This document shows positions 7,990 through 14,043 of a stretch of 14,263 nucleotides of DNA, one piece after another. The stretch spans positions 1 to 14,263 of the forward strand of contig JAJOKQ010000057.1 of NCBI GenBank assembly GCA_021129785.1, written 5' to 3'. The position numbers and the translations under genes are program-made. Numbering within the stretch: the first letter of the stretch is position 1; each line of letters begins with the position of its first letter. The notes below the pieces were generated by a model, which searched no databases, was not told the DNA's origin, and was given only the letters and a program-made list of their open reading frames with translations. Origin of the DNA: Clostridiales bacterium (GTDB lineage Bacteria > Bacillota > Clostridia > Peptostreptococcales > NVVX01).

Positions 7990-8568
7990 CTATTCCTCCT
8001 CTAACTCTATTTGTTTCTTAGTCCCTATATTTTCAATGACCTCAGCCCATAATTCTGCTTTCATATAATTTTTAATAAGTTTAAATTCTATTTTTGTATC
8101 TAATATTTCGCTGTAGTTTGAAACCCTGCTTTGCAATACTTCTAAAAGAACTTTATGCAGTAATTCTTCAATATCTCTTAATTCTAACCTCCTTGCTACT
8201 TCAATTGCTTCTTAGTACTCTATGTGTATTACTTCGACAAAAATTTCTCTATTCCTTCAATTAATGATTTCGTAGCTCTTTTTATCTGTATTATATTTAT
8301 TAAGTTTAACTTTTTTTCCAATTTTATTTGTCCATACTTCGCATCCATTTTTTTTAATAAGATAAATTCTGAACCCACGGTTCTTCGAGAATTTATTTAG
8401 CAATTTATAGTCTCTCAAATTAATTTTGAATTCTAATAATGTGTACTGTTTACGATTTACATCCCAGATATCAATATTTTTACTAATACAAAAGTTTATG
8501 ATTTTCTCTAGCCCCAAGCTTTCTAATCTAACAGTAGCAAAGCCCTTATAGTTTTTTTGTAACCGCAT
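7990..8568 (-). pseudogene. yqfD: Relic of sporulation gene yqfD (internal deletion, two stops)
   Basis: YqfD is a membrane protein of about 390-400 residues needed for normal spore formation. Here the reading frame from ATG 8568 (AAAGGATG upstream) gives a clear YqfD N-terminus: N-Y-K-G-F-A-T-V-R-L-E-S-L-G-L-E-K-I-I-N, then W-D-V and F-R-I-Y-L-I-K-K-N-G. It stops at a TGA (8259-8257, codon 104). The same frame continues through a TAA (8214-8212, codon 119) into a sequence matching the YqfD C-terminus, S-E-I-L-D-T-K-I-E-F and A-E-V-I-E-N-I-G-T-K-K, ending at TAG 7992-7990. The whole relic is 193 codons, so about 200 codons are missing, including the transmembrane segment expected after the N-terminal domain. 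A short expressed N-terminal peptide of 103 residues is possible but would lack the membrane anchor. Confidence 0.88.
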
Positions 8569-8601
8569 AACAACACATCCTTTAAAGGATTTATTCACTT
8601 A

Positions 8602-8873
8602 CTAACTAGAAAATAATAGTTTAACTATCTTGCCATTTATCGTTATTTCATCTGCTTATATACTTTTTAAATGTAGCTTTTTACCTTCTATTTCTAACAT
8701 CCTAAATCTAGTCTTAATGCGCATTTTTTTATCTGTATACTCAATATTCCTTTATGATTTTCAACAAGAATTTGAAGATTACCAATCATAGTTATTTTAG
8801 ATGTATCAAGCATTATATCTTTTGGAAATTCCAGTAGTTCTGCAATTGATTCTCTTGCTTTATAGCTTTTCAT
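8602..8873 (-). pseudogene. yqfC: Relic of sporulation gene yqfC (frameshift plus nonsense)
   Basis: YqfC belongs to the YabP/YqfC sporulation family. From ATG 8873 the frame reads a textbook YqfC N-terminus (S-I-A-E-L-L-E-F-P-K-D-I-M-L-D, then K-I-T-M-I-G-N-L-Q-I-L-V-E-N-H-K-G-I-L) and then leaves the family pattern, stopping at TAG. Shifting by one base just after G-I-L (near 8741) restores the family: Y-T-D-K-K-M-R-I-K-T-R-F, then L-E-I-E-G-K-K-L-H-L-K-S-I. A TAA (8658-8656) follows, then A-D-E-I-T-I-N-G-K-I to a TAG at 8604-8602. The span is 272 bases, exactly 91 codons minus one base, so a single-base deletion (probably a G of an expected TTG-GAG) plus a later nonsense change explains it. 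The restored length of about 90 residues is normal. The homology calls are from memory of the family. Confidence 0.88.
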
Positions 8874-8899
8874 TAAAAGGCACAGCTCCATATACAAAC

Positions 8900-8929
8900 A
8901 TTATACCTTTTAAACTTATATTAGACCAA
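8900..8929 (-). promoter_or_regulatory. Possible promoter of the yqfC-phoH-pgpH-ybeY-dgkA run
   Basis: On the minus strand a perfect -10 TATAAT (8905-8900) is preceded 18 bases upstream by TTGGTC (8929-8924), a poor -35. It lies directly after the rseC terminator and 27 bases before the yqfC start. In spore formers yqfCD is expected to be read by the mother-cell sigma-E. I cannot identify a clean sigma-E promoter here, while a vegetative-type -10 is visible, which would suit a relic operon now serving housekeeping genes. Confidence 0.45.
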
Positions 8930-8958
8930 AAAAGAGCCTCACAATTAGTAAGGTCCTT
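8928..8958 (-). terminator. Intrinsic terminator of the tcdA-rseC transcript, overlapping the rseC stop
   Basis: AAGGACCTTAC (8958-8948) pairs with GTGAGGCTCTT (8942-8932) over eleven positions with a single mismatch. The loop is five bases and a six-T run follows (8933-8928). The rseC stop codon (8947-8945) is in the loop, so the hairpin uses the last coding bases of rseC. Confidence 0.85.
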
Positions 8959-9388
8959 CTCCATCATTAACTACTTCAGTAATCATTGGTAAGTATTTGC
9001 CGCTACTCTTAAGTTTTTTGTCTTTAAATCTGATTATAACAAATGATGCCGTCATCATAAAAAAGCCTACAATAGCTGAGTAAACATCTGTATTTCCCGT
9101 AATTCCTATTGCGTTTAAAACTATACTAGCTCCTATTATTCCTGCTAACAAAGAAAACAATGGAATTACATACATAATAAGCGCTGCCGATAAAACTTGT
9201 TTGCTCTCCATATCTATGTATACTGTTTGACCTACTTTTACACCGATTTCATTATAGACTTCTGCCACTACTGATGAATTTTCATCTCCTAACTTACAAG
9301 CACTGCAATTAGAACAGCTTGAATGCTTTTGGATCTCTACTTTTGCAATGTCCTTCTCTACTGAAATTACTACTCCAGCTTTTTGCAC
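8945..9388 (-). CDS. RseC/SoxR-reducing-system-like membrane protein
   Basis: The 147-residue protein matches the RseC/MucC family of small inner-membrane proteins. The E. coli homologue is linked to sigma-E control and SoxR reduction, and clostridial members have no firm function. It has an N-terminal beta-rich domain with a cysteine cluster (C25-x2-C28-x2-C31 in H-S-S-C-S-N-C-S-A-C-K). Two transmembrane helices follow at about 67-92 and 102-121, then a short basic cytoplasmic-type tail. The start is GTG at 9388, with AGGGGTG about 6 bases upstream. This Shine-Dalgarno overlaps the end of tcdA, whose stop is 10 bases away, so the two form an operon. The cysteine cluster could bind metal or an Fe-S centre, which is inference. 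E. coli-type members carry a fourth, more distal Cys that I do not see here. Confidence 0.88.
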   Translation of the reverse strand: MQKAGVVISVEKDIAKVEIQKHSSCSNCSACKLGDENSSVVAEVYNEIGVKVGQTVYIDMESKQVLSAALIMYVIPLFSLLAGIIGASIVLNAIGITGNTDVYSAIVGFFMMTASFVIIRFKDKKLKSSGKYLPMITEVVNDGEGPY

Positions 9389-9398
9389 TGTTTCACCC

Positions 9399-10106
9399 CT
9401 ATTCTATTTCACTTATTTCTTTTACAACAACAGATGCCAAAATTAATCCTACAGCAGATGGCACAAACGATATGCTTCCAATGATACTTTCTATATTTTT
9501 GTCTTCCTTTTCAATTTTACTAACTATCTCTTTTGAATATACTACTTTTAAATCTGAAACATTCTTTTTTCTAAGTTCTTTTCTCAAAACTCTTGCAAGT
9601 GGACATGTTTCAGTTTTAAAGATATCAGCAACCTCAAATTTTGTAGGGTCCATCTTATTGCCAGCACCCATGCTACTGATAATTTTTATTCCTCTTTCCT
9701 TACACTTTACTATTAAGTCTATTTTCGAACTCACCATGTCTATTGCATCAATTACATAATCATAATCGTCACTTAATAATTTGTTTGCACTCTCACTAAT
9801 ATATTTCTCATTAAAAATAACTACTTCTGCATCTGGATTTATATCAAGTATTCTATTTTTCATAGCCTTCACTTTAATTTCTCCAATTGTTGTAGAAGTC
9901 GCATGAACTTGTCTATTTACGTTTGTGATGCAAATTTTATCATAATCAATAAGTACAATTTTCCCAACTCCACACCGGGCTAGTGCCTCAACTGCGTATG
10001 ACCCCACTCCACCAACGCCAAAAACTGCAATTTTTGAATTCTTTAATCTTTCAATTCCCTCTAAACCTATTAGTAGTTCTGTTCGTAAAAATCTGCTATT
10101 TTCCAT
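9399..10106 (-). CDS. tcdA: tRNA threonylcarbamoyladenosine dehydratase TcdA
   Basis: TcdA (CsdL, YrvM) is an E1-like enzyme that uses ATP to cyclise t6A37 in ANN-decoding tRNAs to ct6A. The 235-residue protein starts with R-F-L-R-T-E-L-L-I-G (5-14). It has the nucleotide-binding GVGGVGS (30-36), the I-D-Y-D-K-I-C-I-T-N-V-N-R-Q stretch that contacts ATP, and D-A-I-D-M with S-S-M-G-A-G-N-K-M-D-P. The T-C-P-L-A-R-V-L-R motif contains the conserved cysteine. Length fits the short Firmicute form. ATG 10106 has GGAG 5 bases upstream. Only 20 bases separate it from the 6S RNA terminator tract, leaving no room for a separate promoter downstream of that hairpin. It therefore probably relies on read-through of 6S RNA or on a promoter inside the 6S gene. 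The 6S-tcdA neighbourhood matches B. subtilis. Confidence 0.96.
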   Translation of the reverse strand: MENSRFLRTELLIGLEGIERLKNSKIAVFGVGGVGSYAVEALARCGVGKIVLIDYDKICITNVNRQVHATSTTIGEIKVKAMKNRILDINPDAEVVIFNEKYISESANKLLSDDYDYVIDAIDMVSSKIDLIVKCKERGIKIISSMGAGNKMDPTKFEVADIFKTETCPLARVLRKELRKKNVSDLKVVYSKEIVSKIEKEDKNIESIIGSISFVPSAVGLILASVVVKEISEIE

Positions 10107-10126
10107 ACCGTCTCCTTTTAGAAATC

Positions 10127-10149
10127 AAAAAAAATCCTATATAAGGATT
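10127..10149 (-). terminator. Intrinsic terminator of 6S RNA
   Basis: AATCCT (10149-10144) pairs with AGGATT (10138-10133) around a five-base loop and runs into eight T residues (10134-10127). The stem is short and A+T-rich, so read-through into tcdA is plausible. Confidence 0.85.
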
Positions 10150-10332
10150 AAAGTTTACCCGCTATGCCGTTTGATTCAGCTGTTTTGAAACCCACTATCG
10201 TAGGTGGATGCCCAGTCACATATTTCATAAGTCCCCTCAAGAGGGCATTTACTACATACATGAACTTAGATTTCCAATGTAATTCTGTTAGCTCAAAACA
10301 ACCGTTTCTTCGTACACAGCAGGATTTACTTC
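10150..10332 (-). ncRNA. ssrS: 6S RNA
   Basis: 6S RNA mimics an open promoter and sequesters sigma-70/sigma-A RNA polymerase. The call rests on structure, sequence and position. The closing stem CCTGCTGTGT (10323-10314) pairs with GCATAGCGGG (10167-10158) over ten pairs, and its motif TGT-ACG-AAG / GGCAT resembles the conserved 6S ends. A second perfect ten-pair helix joins GTTGTTTTGA to TCAAAACAGC. Between these and an apical hairpin (CCCT-CTTG-AGGG, flanked by ATGCCC/GGGCAT pairing) lies a large central bubble, whose 3' side can form a CCAC/GTGG hairpin. The length of about 183 nt is right. It sits between aspS and tcdA, as bsrA does in B. subtilis. A promoter lies just upstream and a terminator just downstream. 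An overlapping 66-codon minus frame (10148-10348) is incidental. Confidence 0.92.
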
Positions 10333-10338
10333 TATTTA

Positions 10339-10367
10339 ATATTACCATAAAACAAATCCATTTGCAA
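10339..10367 (-). promoter_or_regulatory. 6S RNA promoter
   Basis: Minus-strand -35 TTGCAA (10367-10362) and -10 TAATAT (10344-10339) have an exact 17-base spacer. The start is expected near 10332, where the outermost 6S pairing AAGT/ACTT begins. The -35 is just 2 bases beyond the DUF2325 stop codon, so no terminator intervenes. Confidence 0.82.
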
Positions 10368-10369
10368 TG

Positions 10370-10675
10370 TTAATTATTAGAACACGCAAAAACACATTCG
10401 TTGCAGTTATTTAAACGCCTTGTTAAATCACTACATGATCTCTTTGAAAAAATGCATGGAACTTTGTTTTGCTTGGCTTTAGTCTTTATAATCTTTGTGA
10501 TATTATGCTCAATAAAGTCATAAAAAACTATTACCACACCTATATCTTCAGGCATTTCCATTTTTCGCATGCCTTTTTTTCTGCCCGTCCAATGTACGTA
10601 ATCAGTTATCCCGTGATTTGTCAGGGTTTTAGGTATATTACCAAGCCTATCTGCTCCAACTAATAATGCTTTCAT
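10370..10675 (-). CDS. DUF2325 protein with C-terminal Cys cluster, Fur-type control
   Basis: The 101-residue protein resembles the DUF2325 family, small Rossmann-like proteins of unknown function. It starts K-A-L-L-V-G-A-D-R-L and carries the family's H-W-T-G-R-K-K and V-V-I-V-F-Y-D-F-I-E-H segments. Next come an amphipathic helix and a V-P-x-x-F-S-K-R-S strand-turn resembling the family's P-V-V-R-S-H motif. Five cysteines lie in the last 28 residues: 74, 81, 91, 94 and 98, the last three as C-x2-C-x3-C. ATG 10675 has GGGGAGG about 9 bases upstream. A perfect consensus promoter with an overlapping Fur-type operator precedes it, so it is probably induced on iron limitation. The gene runs straight into the 6S promoter with no terminator. 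A metal or redox role would fit the Cys cluster and operator but is inference. Confidence 0.85.
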   Translation of the reverse strand: MKALLVGADRLGNIPKTLTNHGITDYVHWTGRKKGMRKMEMPEDIGVVIVFYDFIEHNITKIIKTKAKQNKVPCIFSKRSCSDLTRRLNNCNECVFACSNN

Positions 10676-10703
10676 TTAACTAGCCTCCCCATATATATTT
10701 ACC

Positions 10704-10722
10704 GATAACAATTATCATTATT
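10704..10722 (-). promoter_or_regulatory. Fur-box-like operator
   Basis: The 19 bases GATAACAATTATCATTATT match the classical Fur box (GATAATGATWATCATTATC) at 16 of 19 positions; the operator is near-palindromic. It overlaps the last 3 bases of the -10 hexamer and covers the expected transcription start of the DUF2325 gene, an ideal repressor position. Fur is the first choice; Zur or PerR boxes are related, so the identity of the regulator is inferred. Confidence 0.8.
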
Positions 10723-10748
10723 ATATAGGTTGCTTCATCCTTTGTCAA
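10720..10748 (-). promoter_or_regulatory. Perfect sigma-A promoter of the DUF2325 gene
   Basis: Minus strand TTGACA (10748-10743), a 17-base spacer and TATAAT (10725-10720): a full consensus match at both hexamers with optimal spacing. Such strength usually goes with tight repression, which the overlapping Fur-type box would provide. The expected start is near 10713. Confidence 0.9.
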
Positions 10749-10879
10749 TATATTTATGAAAGAGTCTTATTTAACGTGCACTCCGTAGTTATATTTATCC
10801 CATTATGACTAATAGAATACTAGTAAATTTATGGAATAAAACAAAGTTATCATTTGATTTAACGGAATGTTAGTAGTTC

Positions 10880-10914
10880 AAAAAACTACCTCCATTCACA
10901 AGATGAAAGTAGTT
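10880..10914 (-). terminator. Intrinsic terminator of the hisS-aspS operon
   Basis: AACTACTTTCAT (10914-10903) pairs with ATGGAGGTAGTT (10895-10884) over twelve positions, two of them G-U, with a seven-base loop. A six-T run (10885-10880) follows. It lies 33 bases past the aspS stop. The remaining 131 bases up to the DUF2325 promoter show nothing else I can support. Confidence 0.93.
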
Positions 10915-10946
10915 TAAATATTTTCTAACAATATTTTTCAGACATT

Positions 10947-12713
10947 CTATTTTTCTATTAAATAAACTCCAAGCTCTTCTAGCTGCTTCTCCTCTGCAAT
11001 TGCAGGCGCATTTGTTAGAGGACATGCTGCATTTTGGTTTTTTGGAAAAGCGATGACTTGTCTTATATTCTCTTCGCCTGTCAGTAGCATAACTAGCCTG
11101 TCGAAACCGTATGCAATTCCGCCATGTGGCGGGGTGCCATACTTAAATGCATTTAATAAGAAACCAAATTTGTCCCATACTTCTTCGTTTGAAAATCCTA
11201 ATGCATTAAATAATCTCTGCTGCAAGTCGGCACTATGAACTCTTATGCTTCCTCCTGCAATTTCATATCCGTTAATGACTAAGTCATAAGCTTTTGCTCT
11301 TGCTTTTTCTGGAGCATTTTCGAGCATATGAACATCATCGTCCATAGGTGCAGTAAATGGATGGTGCCTCGCTATGTATCTTTCTTCTTCTTCGTTATAC
11401 TCAAGTAAAGGAAATTCTGTTACCCAAAGTGCATTGAAAACACTCTTATCGATAAGCTTTAATTTTTTTGCAACTTGTACTCTAAGATGTCCTAATGCAT
11501 CCAAAACAACTTGATTAACATCTGCAACAATAAAAATTATGTCATTATCTTTAGCATCTGTTGTTTCTAATATTTTTGCCAATTCTTCTTCTGTAAAGAA
11601 TTTTGTTATTGGCGAACTAATTCCTTCTTCTGTAACCTTTATCCACGCAAGACCTTTTGCTCCATACGTTTTAACTAGCTCTTCAAATTTCTTTATGCCT
11701 TTCTTACTGATTTTATCTGCATATCCTTTAATGTTAATTGCTCTTACAGAACTACCTTCTTTAACTGCTGATGAAAATACTTTAAATTCGCAGTCTTTCA
11801 CTACATCAGATAAATCAATTAATTCAAAACCAAATCTTGTATCTGGCTTGTCAGAGCCATATCTCTCCATTGCCTCTTTAAAAGTAATTTGCTTTAGTGG
11901 TAAATCAATTTCTACGTTGATCATTTCTTTAAATATTTTGCTAATCATTCTCTCATTTATTGCCAAAACATCTGGTATGTCTACAAAAGACATTTCACAG
12001 TCAATTTGCGTAAACTCTGGTTGTCTGTCTGCTCGTAAGTCTTCATCTCTATAGCATTTTACTATTTGGAAGTATTTTTCCATGCCACTGACCATTAATA
12101 GTTGTTTAAATAGTTGTGGTGATTGTGGCAGGGCGTAGAATTTGCCTTTATTTACTCTGCTTGGTACTAGGTAGTCCCTTGCACCTTCAGGTGTTGGTTT
12201 TGTAAGCACAGGCGTTTCTACTTCGATAAATCCTTCTGAGCTGAGAAAATCTCTTACCAGCATTGCAGTTTTATGTCTAGTAATTAAGTTTTTTTGCATT
12301 GATGGTTTTCTCAAATCTAAGTGTCTATATTTTAACCGAAGATTATCTGAAACGTCATCATTATCCTTTATATAAATTGGAGGTATTTCTGATTCATTCA
12401 AAATTTCAAGTTTTTCTGCAAATACCTCTATTTCGCCCGTGGGCATTTTACTATTAATTGACTGTCTGATAAACACTTTACCTACTACTGAAATTACATA
12501 CTCTGAGCCTAATTCGTCTGCTCGTTCGAATGCTTCTTTTGAAACATCTTCATTAAAAACAATTTGAACTATTCCTGATCTATCTCTTAAGTCTGCGAAT
12601 ATTAATCCACCTAAATTTCGTCTTTTTTGTACCCAGCCTGATAACGCAACTGTTTCTTCGATATTTTCTTTTGTTAATGTTCCACACATATGTGTTCTTT
12701 TTATATCTAGCAT
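10947..12713 (-). CDS. aspS: Aspartyl-tRNA synthetase (bacterial type)
   Basis: AspRS charges tRNA-Asp. The 588-residue protein has the bacterial architecture: an N-terminal OB-fold anticodon-binding domain (1-~110), a class II catalytic core with motif 2 F-x-Q-I-V-K-C-Y-R-D-E-D-L-R-A-D-R-Q-P-E-F-T-Q, and the GAD-type insertion domain (about 290-420). Motif 3 is G-I-A-Y-G-F-D-R-L near the C-terminus. In the OB fold the sequence R-R-N-L-G-G has Leu34 where non-discriminating Pseudomonas-type enzymes have His31. Leu there is associated with discriminating AspRS, which fits an organism with a separate AsnRS. ATG 12713 has GGGAGGG about 7 bases upstream and starts 1 base after the hisS stop. No T-box is present before this operon. 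Confidence 0.98.
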   Translation of the reverse strand: MLDIKRTHMCGTLTKENIEETVALSGWVQKRRNLGGLIFADLRDRSGIVQIVFNEDVSKEAFERADELGSEYVISVVGKVFIRQSINSKMPTGEIEVFAEKLEILNESEIPPIYIKDNDDVSDNLRLKYRHLDLRKPSMQKNLITRHKTAMLVRDFLSSEGFIEVETPVLTKPTPEGARDYLVPSRVNKGKFYALPQSPQLFKQLLMVSGMEKYFQIVKCYRDEDLRADRQPEFTQIDCEMSFVDIPDVLAINERMISKIFKEMINVEIDLPLKQITFKEAMERYGSDKPDTRFGFELIDLSDVVKDCEFKVFSSAVKEGSSVRAINIKGYADKISKKGIKKFEELVKTYGAKGLAWIKVTEEGISSPITKFFTEEELAKILETTDAKDNDIIFIVADVNQVVLDALGHLRVQVAKKLKLIDKSVFNALWVTEFPLLEYNEEEERYIARHHPFTAPMDDDVHMLENAPEKARAKAYDLVINGYEIAGGSIRVHSADLQQRLFNALGFSNEEVWDKFGFLLNAFKYGTPPHGGIAYGFDRLVMLLTGEENIRQVIAFPKNQNAACPLTNAPAIAEEKQLEELGVYLIEK

Positions 12714-12714
12714 T

Positions 12715-13983
12715 CTAAGCCCTCCCTAGTTTTTGCTTAATTTTGACAACAACTTCGCTAAACCTAATTTCTTCGCTTTTTGATGTTATTGTATCTTTTA
12801 GTGTCACACTTTGCTTCTTAAGCTCTTCTTCCCCAATAACAATTGTAAAAAGTGCTTTTACTTTGTTAGCATACTTAAATTGCGCTTTAACGCTTCTATC
12901 AAGATAATCGATATGCGAAAGTATCTCCTCATCTCTTAAGTCTGATGTTAACTTATATCCTACATCTCTAGCATCGTCACACATAGTTACAATAAATATG
13001 TCTGACTGCTTAGGTTTTGGTATTTCTACGCCTTGTGTTTCTAAAGCCATTATCGCTCTCTCAAGCCCCATTCCAAATCCTATGCCTGGCATTTCAGGGC
13101 CACCACATTGTTTCACCAGTTCGTCGTACCTACCACCGCCACATAACGTTCCTTTCTTACCCGCTTCATCTGAAAGTATTTCAAACGCAGTTTTTGTGTA
13201 ATAGTCAAGCCCTCTAACTATTTTAGGATCAACTTCAAAATCAATACCAATAATCCCTAGATATTTTTTGACTCCTTGGAAGTGTGTACTGCATTCTTTA
13301 CAGATATTATCTAGCATTAACGGGACATCTGTTGTTTGCTCAACACAAGTTTCATTCTTACAATCAATAATTCTCATAGGATTTGCATCGAATCTAGTGT
13401 TACAAGTACTACATAATTTATCTAGTCTAGGCTCTAAAAATTGTTTCAATATTTCATTGTATTTGACTCTGCACTTAGGACAACCTACACTGTTAATTCT
13501 AAGTTCTAATTCTTTTAGCCCTAGTTTTTTATAGACACTCATTGCAAGGTGCATAACTTCTACATCTATAGATGGATTAACAGCTCCAAAAACTTCTATC
13601 CCAAACTGGTGATGTTGTCTTAATCTCCCCGCTTGTGGTCTTTCATATCGAAAGATAGGTGTGATGTAATAGATTTTAGTAGGTTGTGCTTCTGCATACA
13701 ACTTGTTTTCAATTAACGCACGAACTACAGGTGCAGTTCCTTCAGGCTTAAGCGTAATACTTCTTTCTCCACGATCCTCAAATGTATACATCTCTTTACT
13801 AACAATATCAGTTATTTCTCCAACGCTCCGCTCAAATAATTCTGTATGCTCAAATATTGGCGTCCTTATTTCTGAGTAACCAAATCTTTCAGCAACTTCT
13901 CTTACTGCATTCTCAACATAATGCCATTTATAGCTTTCTTTTGGTAAAATATCTTTAGTACCTCTTGGTGCTTTAGTTAACAT
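12715..13983 (-). CDS. hisS: Histidyl-tRNA synthetase
   Basis: HisRS charges tRNA-His. The 422-residue class II enzyme has motif 1 around residues 40-65, K-P-E-G-T-A-P (78-84) and motif 2 F-R-Y-E-R-P-Q-A-G-R-L-R-Q-H-H-Q-F. The His-specific R-G-L-D-Y-Y-T segment and motif 3 G-I-G-F-G-M-G-L-E-R are also present, with a C-terminal anticodon-binding domain. The central insertion carries the Cys pairs typical of Firmicute HisRS (G-C-P-K-C, C-S-T-C, C-K-x4-C, C-K-E-C). ATG 13983 has GAGGAG about 6 bases upstream. It heads the hisS-aspS operon from its own promoter, with a leader of only about 25 bases. That is too short for a T-box, unlike many Firmicute hisS genes. Confidence 0.98.
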   Translation of the reverse strand: MLTKAPRGTKDILPKESYKWHYVENAVREVAERFGYSEIRTPIFEHTELFERSVGEITDIVSKEMYTFEDRGERSITLKPEGTAPVVRALIENKLYAEAQPTKIYYITPIFRYERPQAGRLRQHHQFGIEVFGAVNPSIDVEVMHLAMSVYKKLGLKELELRINSVGCPKCRVKYNEILKQFLEPRLDKLCSTCNTRFDANPMRIIDCKNETCVEQTTDVPLMLDNICKECSTHFQGVKKYLGIIGIDFEVDPKIVRGLDYYTKTAFEILSDEAGKKGTLCGGGRYDELVKQCGGPEMPGIGFGMGLERAIMALETQGVEIPKPKQSDIFIVTMCDDARDVGYKLTSDLRDEEILSHIDYLDRSVKAQFKYANKVKALFTIVIGEEELKKQSVTLKDTITSKSEEIRFSEVVVKIKQKLGRA

Positions 13984-14015
13984 ACAACTCTCCTCTTTAG
14001 TCTTCAGTTTGCATA

Positions 14016-14043
14016 ATTATATCAGAATGAATTCCTGTGTCAA
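14016..14043 (-). promoter_or_regulatory. Promoter of the hisS-aspS operon
   Basis: Minus strand TTGACA (14043-14038) and TATAAT (14021-14016) with a 16-base spacer. Both hexamers are perfect; the spacing is one short of optimal. The predicted start near 14009 leaves about 25 bases of leader before hisS. Confidence 0.88.

Noticed and set aside
8257..8259. Possible TGA recoding (Trp or selenocysteine) in yqfD
   Set aside because: A TAA also interrupts the same frame 15 codons later and about 200 core codons are missing, so recoding would not restore a functional protein.
8257..8598. A 113-residue novel small protein
   Set aside because: From residue 11 on it is the N-terminal domain of YqfD, and the C-terminal part of YqfD follows in the same frame after stops; it is a relic, not a new family.
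10148..10348. 66-codon minus-strand frame between tcdA and the DUF2325 gene (and a 70-codon plus frame at 10164-10373)
   Set aside because: Both lie over 6S RNA, which is supported by promoter, terminator, long pairing arms and its aspS-tcdA position; neither frame has a Shine-Dalgarno or family resemblance.
11539..12054. 171-codon plus-strand open frame (and others at 9319-9759, 6082-6438, 6550-6999, 12998-13534)
   Set aside because: They lie opposite clearly conserved genes (aspS, tcdA/rseC, pgpH, hisS) and have low-complexity Ser/Leu/Ile-rich translations typical of antisense shadows.
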